This document shows positions 12,585-23,689 of a stretch of 64,000 nt of DNA, piece after piece (position 1 is the first letter of the stretch; the number at the start of each line of letters is the position of its first letter). The notes beneath the pieces are model-generated. The model did no database searches and had not been told where the DNA came from. It worked only from the letters and a program-made list of their open reading frames with translations. The position numbers and the translations under genes were made by a program. The DNA is from Agrypnia vestita (Eukaryota > Arthropoda > Insecta > Trichoptera > Phryganeidae). The stretch covers positions 1-64,000 of the forward strand of contig JADDOH010003980.1 in assembly GCA_016648135.1 (NCBI GenBank), written 5' to 3'.

Positions 12585-12975
12585 TTATAGAAGTCTCACG
12601 AAGACGAAGCTATTTATACGAGAAACGTGTATGGTAGTCTCTTGTACTATGGCCCAGAGCTTACAACTTATATGACAGTCCCGCAGTGGACAAATCCAGT
12701 AACTGTGTTCTCAGAACATACTTATAAAAATATTGTTAAAATATATACTGATCTATAAAATGAGTTAAAAAATTGAAAGTTTTGATTTTCAGACGTATTC
12801 TAGGGTACATTTTTAAATAATTTAAAAAAATATCATATATCTACTTATATAAAAAATAATATTGCTTAATAATCAACTTTAAAAATATGGAGGTACCATT
12901 ACCTGCTGCGAAATCAATGCATAATGTTTCGTAAGAAAGGACTACAGATGTCCCTACCATAGCTACAAGATACTC
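12585..12975. mobile_element. MITE family A copy 3
   Basis: The left end carries AAGTCTCACGAAGACGAAGC, GTATGGTAGTCTC and GGCCCAGAGCTTACAA, as in the copy at 36541. The right part shares GGACTACAGATGTCCCT with 10020. Its interior AAATCCAG and GTTCTCAG strings match the flank of copy 4. Confidence 0.6.
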
Positions 12976-13423
12976 GTATAATAATCTGAACGTAATGTTC
13001 TGTTAAATTACAATTTTTAAAATTTTATTATGAAGTAAACATTCTAAATAAATATTATTCAAGTATTTTCGTATTTTTCTAACCAAAATCTCAACTTTTT
13101 ACACCGTTTGAAATCTTCATTGTCCGCATCGGTATCGGTATCGTCGATACTTTTTTTATAAATATCGGTATCTGTATTGTATCGGCAAAAGCATCGGTGC
13201 ATCCCTATACGTATCACAGTCAAAAGTAGAAAAAAAATCTTTTTCCGTAGACAATCGGCAATATTCTATACGATACCCTTACTTAATTCTACTTGTGCAG
13301 CTTCCGTCGGTCGGATGCTTAGCACTTGACGCAACATACTGCGGTTTCTACTAAAAATTTGTTAGAATCTAGTTTGCTTACTATTAATAAATTAAAATTG
13401 TTTAAAAAATGTAATTAAAAATA
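12976..13423. other. Intergenic, nothing recognised
   Basis: AT-rich, with a short repeated TCGGTATC motif near 13130-13200. No gene seen. Confidence 0.4.
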
Positions 13424-13431
13424 TTATAGAG

Positions 13432-14220
13432 CAGTGTTTTTCTAACTATGAATCGCGACCCAGTGGTGGGACGCGAGCGAATATTAGGTGGGTCGCAGTC
13501 ACAACACCGCGCAACACGTCTCGTCCGGGTCGTGTCGTGTTTATTATAGATAACGAAGTGCATCCAGATATCAATGTAGTGTCTGAAATTTTTACTCATT
13601 TAACAGAGTTGAAAAATAACTTTAACGCCAACTTTGAAGAAGAGATGAAAAAGTTCAACTGGATAAACTGGAATTAAAAACCATTTCAAGACAACGTACC
13701 GACTGAAATTTCAATAAAAGCAAGTGAAGAGCTTATTGATTTATCAGAAGATACATCGCTGAAAAATACTTTAAATCGCGAGCAATTAGCAAAATTCTGG
13801 CTCTCAGTTGCTGACACTATCCCTGCTTGTTTGACGAAGCCATCAAAGCCTCCTCCCCTTCACTACCTCATGTGAAGTGGGATTTTCTGCCATGGTTTCT
13901 ATTAAGACTAAATACAGAAATAAATTGGACACATCGAATTCACTGCGATTAAAAGTGACTAGAATTGAAGTCAACGCTAATGCTGTTATGGCAAAAAAGG
14001 CAACAAATTCATCCTTTCCATTAAAATATCACATGTTAACATTTTTCGTAATTAAAAATTTCGATTATATTTGGAGGTTTTTCTTTTTTTCTTAATTGAA
14101 CTTTTTTTCGTACGGTTATAATTATGAATTGGGAAAATGTGGGGCAGGAGGTTGGTCCTGAAAATTTTATGGGGTAAATTTTTTGGTGGGTCCCGGTCCT
14201 GTCAACTTTGGGAAGCACTG
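13432..14220 (+). mobile_element. hAT (Charlie/ZBED-type) deletion derivative with perfect TSD
   Basis: The ends are CAGTGTTTTTCTAAC and, inverted, CAGTGCTTCCCAAAG, both followed by a GGGACC/GCGACC-like string typical of Charlie-type hAT termini. The octamer TTATAGAG occurs immediately outside both ends (13424-13431 and 14221-14228), a perfect hAT target duplication. At 789 bp it retains only the 3' part of the transposase. Confidence 0.9.
13545..14020 (+). pseudogene. hAT transposase C-terminal remnant (ZBED5/FAM200-like)
   Basis: Plus-strand frames read P-F-Q-D-N-V, then A-S-E-E-L-I-D-L-S-E-D and R-E-Q-L-A-K-F-W-L-S-V, then after a frame change C-E-V-G-F-S-A-M-V-S-I-K-T-K-Y-R-N-K-L. That matches the hAT dimerisation region (usual form L.T.YLCE.GFS....K.K.RN.L). 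Stops and frame changes show it is dead. Confidence 0.75.
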
Positions 14221-14228
14221 TTATAGAG

Positions 14229-14639
14229 CATTTTCAAACTATTATACTACATTTAAACGCAAATTTGAGTGGGGTTCCATCATACCCCGCTTCGGCCTTA
14301 GATATTATTTTCGATGTTCCGGTACACGAAGGTTAAAACGTTCGTTTGAAATTATTACGAGGACCAAGAACGGTATAAAATCAACGGAAATTACAATCAA
14401 CTAATCATTGAGAAGATATCGCTGTCAACGCCTTTCGCTAAAATCGTCGTCTTTTGTAAAAGCAGTAGCGCGCGCTGAAGATGTCACTCGGTCAGAGTCG
14501 GGTGGTCACATTCTATTCCGGTGCCGTCCAAAGGCACGTACGTTTCTAAAGAAAGTGCAGAGAGCGATATACTCGGCGAATGTCCAAATTCGAGTCTCAG
14601 GGTTGGCAAATCAGCTCTGCCGTTTCAAAGAATGATCGT
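14229..14639. other. CpG-containing block, function unknown
   Basis: Two moderate plus-strand open frames (14183-14404 and 14408-14635) are richer in CpG than their surroundings. I recognise no domain and see no supported splice sites. It may be an old retroelement UTR or an unrecognised exon. Confidence 0.3.
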
Positions 14640-14830
14640 ATTTTCACTCCCTTTATATTAACTCGTGGCGTCTGCTTGCTTGCCGTCAACAAAAACTTCG
14701 GATCGATTTTTGACCCTTTTTCCCGTGATCCAATCGAGCTGAAACTTGGCAAGCAGACTCGTGGCGACGATCAAGAAGATCTATCAAATTTTCGTTAAAA
14801 AAAAATAATAATTATAGTATAATTTCGAAT
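14640..14830 (+). repeat. Dispersed repeat family R, copy 1
   Basis: It shares GGATCGATTTTTGACCC, CCCGTGATCCAAT, AAGCAGAC and GACGATCAAGAAGATCTA with 17030-17160, and reversed with 45240-45340. Confidence 0.75.
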
Positions 14831-15609
14831 TTTTAGAAATTTTATTGGTTTTTTCAAATTAGAGTCGTTAGAAAAGTTTGATTAGCAACAGCGCGGCGCA
14901 CACTGCAATATATTCGCAATCTAGGGGAACTTTATTCAAAAATTAAAAAGCAATCAAATAAAAATTAGTAAAATATACACAGTAGCTAATTACCTAGACT
15001 ATATATTTAATAATTATTTGCTAAATAACAGCACCGGTTTTCATATGGCAACCTGGCAAAGTGACACTTGCATAGGCCGTCATTCTGACAGCAACTTCGT
15101 TCGTTAATTTGAGTCATTGTAATCAAGAAAAAAAGTGAATTTATTTCGAAGTACAGTTACTAATACACATATACATTTTATCTTCACGTCTATGGCTACT
15201 TTACAAAGTAAACTGTATTACAATATATATATTTTATTGCCAGATACAAAGCCATTTACTTGTACATGTCGAAATTGTAATATTTTTGAAGAAGTGTGAC
15301 TTTGCTTTGATTTTACAAAAAGTATCCAAGGGTACCCAACGAGAAAATAATTTTATTTACTGCTTTTATTCATATTCTGTAAGATTTCATTAAATTTGGC
15401 GGCACGTGTTTTCGACACTCATACAATATTTTTTGATTTTCTTTAGGAGTACCTACAATAATGAAAAGATAAATATTTTAAGTATGGCTTTTAAATGGCA
15501 AAAAAGGATCAAAACAGGTGCATTTAGATTTTTATAATACAAAATACAACCAGGCTGATTCTTCAGGCTTGAGAACTAAAAATGTACGTTAGCAGTCTTA
15601 CTGCAAAAA
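14831..15609. other. Intergenic, nothing recognised
   Basis: AT-rich; no gene or clear repeat pair found. Confidence 0.4.
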
Positions 15610-16160
15610 TAGATGCGAAGTTGGAGAAAAGCTGAAGAAAATTATCGAAATTTTTGGCTGAACATGATGGGTGGTTTGAAGATATAGTATCATTGCCTTC
15701 TAAGTTTCTCGACCTGCTTCCATCCCTAAGTTCAGCAGGTTTACTAGATTGTATGTATGATTGAAGTCATTCGAAAATGTATTTCGAAAATCCAAAAGAG
15801 AAAAATCATAGATCTAGTTTCTAAAAAACTCAAGAAGAATTAACGGTCGCCAATGAAGTTAGTTTGAGATCATCCGGGAAAAGGGATGCAGCCAATCTAA
15901 TGAAAGAGGTAGCTGCTGAGTCTCCTTACTGAGCTACTCGAATAAAAAAAGCGAGACAAATTTTTGGAGTACCAGAGCCAAACTCTCTCTAGAAGCCGCC
16001 TTGACACTAATCAATAGTCAATGCCAAATTGAGTACCCACCAGTATAACACACTGAGACAACAGTCAAGGGGTAAAATTTTAAATATTTATCCAGCTTAC
16101 CATCTTGTCAAGAAAGCCAAAACAGAGTTCCACCCTTCGCAAGATTCGATTAATTACAAA
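15610..16160 (+). pseudogene. Decayed coding remnant of an arthropod TE-associated protein of unknown family
   Basis: With stops and frame changes removed, three plus-strand stretches are protein-like: F-L-A-E-H-D-G-W-F-E-D-I-V near 15650, S-L-R-S-S-G-K-R-D-A-A-N-L-M-K-E-V near 15860, and a segment near 16045-16125 ending N-I-Y-P-A-Y-H-L-V-K-K-A-K. I recall this layout (LR..GKRDAA then NIYPSYH.V..AK) from uncharacterised, multi-copy arthropod and cnidarian proteins thought to be transposon-related. The identity is from memory and unverified. Confidence 0.45.
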
Positions 16161-17029
16161 AATTGAAAAAAGTTATTTTTTACAAGGATTTTATCATTTT
16201 ATTGAAGTTGTATTGAAGCAAATGATAGTTCAACTTTTTGCAAAAAATAAGTCAGAAATATTGAAAAAAAATGCAAACTTTGATATTGCATATCTCCATA
16301 ACTATTGATATTAAGTCATGGTTGCTTGAACATTTTAGACCAGTAGCCGATTCTTAATAAAGTACTTTCAGGGTTTGCGTTAATTACGTGACATGTTGTA
16401 TATAAAACAAGCCCAATTTGAGCAAATATAAGTCAAATGAACCGACTTTTGTTTTTTTTCTTGCATGAAACTCTATGAATTTGAATAGATTTTAGTTATG
16501 TGTACATATAAAAAATATATTTATGAACATTCAGAAAAAATTTGATAAAAATCAATTCAGTACATCCGGAGATAAAAATTAAATTAGTATGCATTGTATT
16601 AAGTTCCGCTAGATTTGGAATATATCACAGTGTGCGGCGGCCCGATCACGTCGCGAAATATTTTCTAAATTTGAATTACTCCGTCGGTATAATAGGTACA
16701 TCACTACGAATTTCGAAAATTTACAAAACAATTGGTTCACAGATGACAGCAAAATTGGGTTTTTGGGAAAAAATCAAATAATAATTTATTTCTTTTAGAT
16801 TTCTGCTTAGTTTAGAAGAATTCTACATTACTCAAATCTGATTCTGACTAAATCATTTGACGCTGGAAATTCATAAGGTACGATATTGATGATATTTGAA
16901 TCTATCAAAATCTATCAAAAATCATCTGACATTTTAGAAATATATTAAATTTCTGTAAGTTTAGTGTTATGTTATATGTTTTAATTCGTCTTTAATTATT
17001 GTTATATTTTACAAAGAATTATTTCTTTG
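16161..17029. other. AT-rich sequence with a worn repeat piece
   Basis: The part at about 16240-16340 (CATATCTCCATAACT, ATGGTTGCTTGAACATTT) resembles the foldback element at 37713-38084 and a piece near 21660-21710. No gene seen. Confidence 0.4.
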
Positions 17030-17375
17030 ACGCAAAAACTTTGGATCGATTTTTAATTATTTCCCGTGATCCAATCAAGATGAAACTTTGCAAGCAGACG
17101 CGTGACGACGATCAAAAAGATCTACAATTTTAGTTAAAAAAATTAATAATTATAGTAATTTTGGATTTTTCAAATTTTTAATGATCTTTCATACAACTGA
17201 GTAAGACTGCGACGCGTCTGGTAGACACGGAACCTGATAATAGTATAATTTTGGATTTTTGGAAATTTTTTATTACTCCCTTTCGTAGCGTCGTCCGACC
17301 GAAGTCCAACGCGTAGGTTAAGCGCTAAACCAGTTTCCATTAGTAAATGAGAAAGGGAGTATAATAAAAACTTGT
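17030..17375 (+). repeat. Dispersed repeat family R, copy 2, ending in a small foldback
   Basis: The left part matches 14640-14830. The right part (17270-17370) is bounded by ATTACTCCCTTTC and its inverted form GAAAGGGAGTATAAT, and it matches 45060-45170 in reverse. The combined unit is about 330 bp. Confidence 0.75.
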
Positions 17376-18459
17376 TTTTTTTGGGTTAGTTTTTTAAACC
17401 AACTAAATCTTGACATTGTACCGAATTATATAACTTGGGAGTTACACCTAAGGTCTTAAATTTAGTTTTGATTGACAAATGATTTTTTTACAAGGAAATA
17501 AATATTTTTGGCACTTATTAAGATGCATATAGACGTGCCCTACGTAAAATACTATATCTGCAAGTCTCTTACTTTGCAGAAGAAAACTTAGATTTTTTCA
17601 TCGTATATTTTTTAATGAATCTTTTTATCTGAAATTCTAAATTGCATATTCTAAAGCTTTTATTTATATAGGGCTTCATCGAAAACATCTAATAATCGGG
17701 AAGGGGTAACTTAAACCTTATAAAGAAATCGATTATACGTGGTACATCCACTATTTGATAATGGCCTTACAAGCCGAAACATCTGTCACATTTAAAATAA
17801 CACTTAACCTGCAGAACTGAATAATAATATTTGAAATCAAATTTATTTTCAATTTCATTAAAAATATTCTAAACTTTATAAAGTATCGTTCTAAGCTCTT
17901 GCAAAATAACATATTTGCAGATAGAGTACTTTACGCAGGGCTCGTCCATATTAAACGATTATTTATTTTTTTGAAAAATTATTGATAAATTAATAAATGG
18001 CCGCGTAATCTCCTTTCCAAAGTAAACCTCTGTTCGTATCAGTTCCATCATTCTATTCTGGGTATTCGTACCATCGTAATCGTAATCAAGTAAGTCAACA
18101 GCATGAATTATTAAAAATTTGAATTATTAAGAAAAATAAAAAAAAACAACACATGAACATGACCATAGTACAAGAAGAAAATATGAAATAAGATTACCAT
18201 TCCGAAAGAAAAAAGGATCGCAAACTTCTATGATGTATAGTGGGGTGAAATTATATATGAAACCACGAGTGGTTATTAGGGATGAAAACAATATAACGAC
18301 TTTTAAGAAAAAATTAAGAAAATACGAGACACTTAGGTACTTTTGATTAAAAATTTAATATAGATAGGATTTAATACAGATAGAAGATCGTTTATTATAG
18401 ATATATAGATATATATTATAGATAGAAGATCGTTTAAATTAAATACATATAGAAGACCG
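17376..18459. other. Intergenic, nothing recognised
   Basis: AT-rich with short local repeats near 18350-18450 (GATAGAAGATCGTTTA twice). No gene seen. Confidence 0.4.
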
Positions 18460-18530
18460 CTTCCATATCTTCTTCTTCCTGACTTCATCTCAACCCACTG
18501 TTGGGGTCAGCTCTCCTCGTCCTTAGATTG
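18460..18530 (-). repeat. Fragment of the CCGACCCCAACAG repeat
   Basis: The reverse complement carries CTGACCCCAACAGTGGG and GGAAGAAGAAG, matching 5610-5700 and 44615-44700. Confidence 0.5.
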
Positions 18531-18670
18531 CAGGGTTTATCGTTTCCCATATAGGTATAAATCATAATCTTTGTAACTTAAAACTCGCTAATATTGTCAC
18601 ACTTAACACACGTAGGTATATCACTAACTTTATACAAAGGAATGTTCATAATTGGCATAATTTACTATTA

Positions 18671-19511
18671 AGGTACTGATACACATGCTTATAAGTGGCA
18701 CGAGAGCATGCGCAGTATTGAACTTCTTTAGCCGTTGCTTATTAGTGGCATGTGTGTACGCACATTGCTAGTAATGAGCATGCTCATTAGTGGCACGCTC
18801 AAAAATCAACCGCCGGTTGATTTATGAGCGTGCTAATGTCATTCACTATGAGAAGGGGTATCTTTTGAGCATGTGTGAACAGGCTTTCTTATTATGAGCA
18901 TGCTTATGTTATTCGCGGCTAGTATCGATTATCAATGCTATCTTCTCAGTCCGCGACAGATGAAACAAATATGGCGCGTAAAACATTACTTTTATAGGAA
19001 TCACGAATGTTTGTGGAATGCTCGGTCACCGCTACGTAAAAATAATATAGCAAGAAATAATGTTTGTGAAACTTTATTAAAAGACATGAATGATTCAAAT
19101 CTTATAATAAAAATTATAAAAACTAAAATCAAAAATATTTTGATTTATTGGTTCACATGAATTTTCTATTTCAGTTTGCAGTTTCCATTTTGAACAAGAG
19201 CGTCTCTATCTATGACAAGAGCATGCCAGTAATAAGCATGTGTGTTTGATTAAACCCAATAACTATTTTGATTTATTGGTTCACTTGAATTTACTATTAC
19301 AGTTTGCAAAGTTTCAATTTTGAACTAGAGTTCCTCTCTATTCTATGACAAGAGCATGTCACTAATAAGCATGTGTTTTTGATTGTTAGCTTTGAGCATG
19401 CTTATTTATGAGCGTGCTTAAAATAAGCATGGTAATAATGAGCAAGTGTGTACAGTTGTCAGGGCATGCTAGTAATGAGCATGCCAGTAATAAGCATGTG
19501 TATCTGTACCT
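18671..19511 (+). mobile_element. PIF/Harbinger-type element, non-autonomous, TTA target duplication
   Basis: The ends are AGGTACTGATACACATGC and, inverted, AGGTACAGATACACATGC. TTA lies immediately outside both ends (18668-18670 and 19512-19514), the 3-bp TWA duplication of PIF/Harbinger. Length is 841 bp. More than a dozen variants of (G/A)AGCATG(C/T) and its GTGGCA-linked form occur in both subterminal parts, a layout expected of transposase-binding sites. An internal MADF-like fragment is present. A second, truncated copy lies at 24581-25088. Confidence 0.85.
18970..19150 (+). pseudogene. MADF-domain fragment inside the Harbinger element
   Basis: The plus-strand frame reads H-E-C-L-W-N, then S-P-L-R-K-N, then A-R-N-N-V-C-E-T-L-L-K-D-M, then I-K-T-K-I-K-N-I. 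This is the MADF/BESS-family pattern, with LWN, R..A, and the helix containing VK.K..N. The start region is shifted: the matching ATG-led frame in the copy at 24760 has C-G-D-D before K-T-L-L, and those 12 bases are absent here. MADF or Myb-like proteins are the usual second protein of PIF/Harbinger elements. Only one partial exon remains, with no transposase. Confidence 0.6.
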
Positions 19512-19514
19512 TTA

Positions 19515-20231
19515 TTCCAAAGACAAATAAGAAATGAAATAAAAATTAATTGCAAAATTAATAAAATTAAATAGAGCAATCCGTCAATAATAATAATAAT
19601 AACTTAAGTCTCATCCGTGCACAGGCATTGTATTACAAACATAGGTAATCATTATGACTATTTTTCTGTGAATATTGCATTGACATTGAAATATACTCGT
19701 ACGTAATGAATCGTTTTATTTTAAGAAGCTTTAAATAAATAGGTACTTAATACTTGGAAATTTTATTATTTTTATGGCGTGCAATAAACACATCCGAAAG
19801 GGAAAGTCAATTACTTCAATGATTAATAATTAATATTGATCAGTAATTATCAAAGCCGTACGTAATAAATATGTGACCGGACATTTTTTCAATGGCATAT
19901 TCATGTTTCATTTCAGACATGGTAGTTCAACATTTAATTCATTATCAAGGAATGATATTTTTTTTTATTCATATATATTGGTTATAGAATATTTTGACGT
20001 GTGATACATATTAGTTTATTAAGGATTTTTTTTTTTCGCTGTACCTTTCCAAAAAAAGAGGCAAGCTCTTGTGCCTGGAGGGGACTTACTTTTATTTTTT
20101 ACACACACATATATACATATAGGTACACGCATATATGCATATATATATATATATATATTCACATATATCTCCTGTAATATTTTTTTAAATATTATTGTTT
20201 TAATTTCTTTTTTAATAGTTATATGTCTTTT
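19515..20231. other. Intergenic with AT and CA/TA simple repeats
   Basis: TA/CA-rich simple sequence at 20100-20170. A block near 20040-20090 with GTGCCTGGAGGGGACTT resembles a non-LTR 3' end. No gene seen. Confidence 0.4.
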
Positions 20232-20570
20232 AGTTTGATTTCTGTAGGAAGATAATTAAAGTTTTTATGCCTAAGTATATATGTAGTTTTGTTGATATTA
20301 TTTGGTATGCACTTTGGTATTTTTTTGTATCTTAAAGATGTGTTTGTTTCGAATTGCTTAATGTTGTGTTCTTACACTATTTGGATAATTGAAATATTTT
20401 TTATTTTATTTACATTGAATTTTGAAAAAAGTGCGTGTGTTGCAAAGAGTTTTTTTTTAAATTACTTTAATAATTGTTATTTACACCACTTTACTTGAGT
20501 TTATTATGTCGTTGTACGCTCCTCCCCATCCAATGATTCCATAACGGAGTAATGTATGAACGGTAAGGTT
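20232..20570 (-). pseudogene. CR1/Jockey-type reverse transcriptase C-terminal fragment
   Basis: The minus strand reads T-L-L-R-Y-G-I-I-G-W-G-G-A-Y (the conserved YGI..WG.A motif after the RT palm). Then in shifted frames N-I-S-I-I-Q and S-L-R-Y-K-K-I-P-K-C, ending F-N-Y-L-P-T-E-I-K. Stops break it. Its 5' part is cut off where the Helitron-like element begins at about 20571. Confidence 0.7.
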
Positions 20571-20571
20571 T

Positions 20572-20614
<43 letters not shown>

Positions 20615-20989
20615 GAAACCTTTTTCCCTACCCACCAAGTTTTCTCCACAACCATCCACCGGTGGTTATGCTGGTGGATAGCCCTCGGTGTCACATCGAA
20701 AATATGCGAGTTTGGTGGGGGTGGCTGTACGTGGGTGGGAGTGGGTGACGAGAATGTGCTATCTAGCACATTGTTTTGTTATAGGAAGGCCGCGAATGCT
20801 TCAGATTGTTTCAAAATAGGCGCCCCGACTGTGTCGGTGAGTCTAGAAGGTTCCGGAAAAACCTGCTCTAGAAAGTTCTGGAAGAAGAAGGTTCTAGAAA
20901 ATTCCCGAAAGTTCTTTAAGGTTCTAAACTGAGTGGCGGAATGTGTCGGTGTGTCTAGAAGGTTCCTTTAGCCGCGCGGGCACAGCTAG
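20571..20989 (+). mobile_element. Helitron-like non-autonomous element
   Basis: The right end is a GC-rich palindrome (CCGCGCGG) followed by GCACAGCTAG then T, the layout of lepidopteran Helitron 3' ends (hairpin, then CTRR, insertion before T). The left end is TCTTTATATATA with a long TA run flanked by AAGGTTTCTT and its inverse. It interrupts a CR1 frame. The interior repeats TGTGTCGGTG and GTCTAGAAGGTTCC at about 20833 and 20942, and carries the heat-shock-element array. The exact left border is uncertain. Confidence 0.6.
20845..20966. promoter_or_regulatory. Dense heat-shock element (HSE) array
   Basis: HSF binds alternating GAA and TTC units spaced 5 bp apart. Units here start at 20846, 20851, 20856 (AGAAGGTTCCGGAAA, a perfect three-unit site); 20871, 20876, 20881; then 20887, 20892, 20897, 20902, 20907, 20912, a one-mismatch unit at 20917, and 20922. 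Another pair is at 20958 and 20963. All spacings inside each run are exactly 5 bp. Three units suffice for HSF trimer binding. Confidence 0.75.
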
Positions 20990-21016
20990 TAGTTTATGCA
21001 CTGAAAGTTTTCACTC

Positions 21017-21070
21017 ATTCCGGTTTCGCTTTCGTTATTCCGGTTTCGCTTTCGTTATTCCGGTTTCGCT
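21017..21070 (+). repeat. 20-bp tandem repeat, 2.7 copies
   Basis: The unit ATTCCGGTTTCGCTTTCGTT is repeated head to tail without change, then breaks off. Confidence 0.95.
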
Positions 21071-22133
21071 CGGCAAACAGATACTCTTAAGTGACGGGGG
21101 GCCGGAGCGCGTAGCCTTCTGGTAGCCCTGGACGGAACACTGAATGAACATTAATCCGTGGCCAGCATCAGCTGAGCAATGTTTCTGAAACGAAAACATG
21201 ACACGGATGTGGTGCCAACAATATGTAAAAATAATAATATGAAATACAATTCAAAGTACGGTCGTGCGCGCATGTCCCACACAGTACAACATTGTGCAGA
21301 GGTGAAGCAAATCTCTTCTTCGAGCGAAGGGATTGGGCCGCGGCGGAAGAATGCCCCCTCTCGTGTCTCGTAGACAGTAGCAAAAACATCAGGGAGCCTT
21401 CTTCGCTCCATTTTGAATAGAAATTATTCACTTTGGGTGAAAATGTCAACAGTCACGGATATGAGCGACATCAAAGATTACTCTTGCTTTTCCATATTTG
21501 TTTGCTTTGATACAAGTCAAATAAAATGATTAAAACCTTGCAGAAATTTGTTTTTTTTTTGTAAAGTTTTGGTAATTTTATTTCGTGAATTTTTAATATT
21601 CTTTATACGTTACTTTAGTGACAGCCTAACGTTTTACAGAAAATAAGTCGAAAACGTTGAAAGAAATGCCAACTTTGACATCGCTTATCTCCGTAACTGT
21701 TCATATTTTTGGCCTTGTAGAAATTTGAACCAAATTTCTCTCGCAAGGTTTTAATAATTTTATTTAACTTGTATCGAGGCGAATGAATTTTTAATGTTCG
21801 ATACAAGTTACTCTCATGATATTCCAATGTTACTAACATTAATGTTGCTTATTTCCTTAACTGTTAACATTTCACAGTTAAAGACATAAAGTGATAAAAT
21901 ATGTATTACAGAGATAAAAATATTTTTTATTCAAAATTGACCAAGCACTCATCCGAAGTTTTTGCTACCCGATATGACACACCCTATATATGTAATGTTT
22001 TTACGGTCGCTTTTATAAAGCCCCCTCACTAGGTGTCGAGGTAAACTATTGTTTGACACTTTTTGTAGCTATACTTAGGTAACGCGCGTTTATTGATCAT
22101 ATGGAACTTTGATAGCTTCGTTCATTAATTTTT
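21071..22133. other. Intergenic, no host gene recognised
   Basis: Short overlapping frames at 21150-21450 lack domains. Part of 21640-21710 (CTTATCTCCGTAACTGTT) resembles the foldback family at 37713. AT-rich elsewhere. Confidence 0.35.
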
Positions 22134-22352
22134 TTTTAAATCTATGTAACAGTGTTCCTCACTAACGCTACTAGATGGCGCAAATGATGAAGTATAAAAA
22201 AACTTAATTCTCTATATAACAATGTCCTTCACTAACGCTACCAGATGGCGCAAATAATAATGGGATATAAATAATAATCAATAATCTTGTATGTAGGTAT
22301 ATAATTCTCTTTCTCCGTCACTAACGCTACCAAGAAGATGCTAAATGGCGTT
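22134..22352 (+). repeat. Three-copy tandem repeat with CTCF-like cores
   Basis: CACTAACGCTAC begins at 22160, 22230 and 22319. The first two are followed by TAGATGGCGCAAAT and CAGATGGCGCAAAT, matching the insect/vertebrate CTCF core (A-G-R-K-G-G-C-G-C). The third has a 7-bp-larger, altered core (AAATGGCG). Spacing is 70 and 89 bp. Confidence 0.75.
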
Positions 22353-23689
22353 GTTCTCACAGCCTTGACTCGCGGCCGAAATATATAGGAACAAAATTAC
22401 GTTATTTTTGACGGGTTATGATTACATAATAATTCTAGTGTTAAACTGGTCGATCCACATTAGTTAGATCAATATTCTCGCTACACAAAACGCGCAACAT
22501 TTTTGAACCATGCCTCAGCCCCTAAATATGTGAAGTCGTCCTTACAAAGATGCCAGATGAAAAATTAAAATAAACCAAACTGGGCAAAAATAAACCAGCG
22601 CTTCCAAAAACCCGTATTTCAACCAAAATTGACGCATCACTTCTGACTAACATCTTTTTATGTTATGAATCGGCCCACGAAAATATTTCATGACGCGACG
22701 CCTTCCTCGCGGAGAGACGCAGAAACCAAAGCAAACAACAAAGTAGAAACCAGAATCACGTGCGAGCCAATAATATTAAACAAAAAAATCAAGAATATTG
22801 TGTTGGTACCTACCCAGCGGTATCTACGCACATCACCGTTGTGAAAAGTCTATTATTTTAAGGACCTACCTATATGTACCTGCAAAGATTTGTGTTTGTT
22901 TTTGAAAACATTCAAATTAAGAATTAACTTTGTGATGTTTTGTTTTTGACGCTAAATTGGGGGGGAATGGTGTGATGTAGAAATTCGGTACTCCCTGACG
23001 GTGGAAAATTATATCCTTACTTACAATTTTAGTGACGGATTCTCGCAAAATACTTTGTGGCTTATGTCACATGAAATTAACATGATTCAGTAGGTACCCT
23101 GGAGCAATAAACGTTGTGCGATATTTCCGTTTGAAAAGTACATGACATTACATTTTGGAATTTTTCGCAATGTGGATTTTGCGTGTCTTTTGTTCTCGCA
23201 TTTTTCATTATTGATAAAAAGTGCAGAATAACGAAATGAATTTATTTTTCTGCGAAATATTGAATTTACGATTATTCTTAATGTTGGAGAGAAAGCTGGT
23301 AAGATATAAAATAGGTAAATGATACTGACAATAAGAAATATAAAATTAAAACATTAATTTTTATATACTTGGAAATTAATATACCTACTTTACAAATTGC
23401 CATGTTTTTATAAAACACTTTTATAAGGCACATTTATAACACATTTTGTATATTTTTCTGTCATTTTAAAAATGAGCATATGTTCAAAATATTGTTTCAA
23501 TGTATAATCTTTCTCATCGCTGTATGCATTAAACCGAATTAAACTGAGTGACAGCGATTAATTCACCGAAATCAATAAAAATTGCAAAGGAAATCAGTTA
23601 GAGTTTTTAGTTTTAATATGTTTTTTTGTTAAATGAATTATAAAAGATTCGTTAAATTTAATAAACATAATAACATAAATAAGGTTCAC
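22353..23689. other. Non-coding, nothing recognised
   Basis: AT-rich; lies in the putative long intron of the minus-strand gene. No repeat pair found. Confidence 0.4.

Noticed and set aside
20491..20769. 92-codon minus-strand frame
   Set aside because: It spans the TA run and the Helitron-CR1 junction; only its end overlaps the RT remnant, in another frame.
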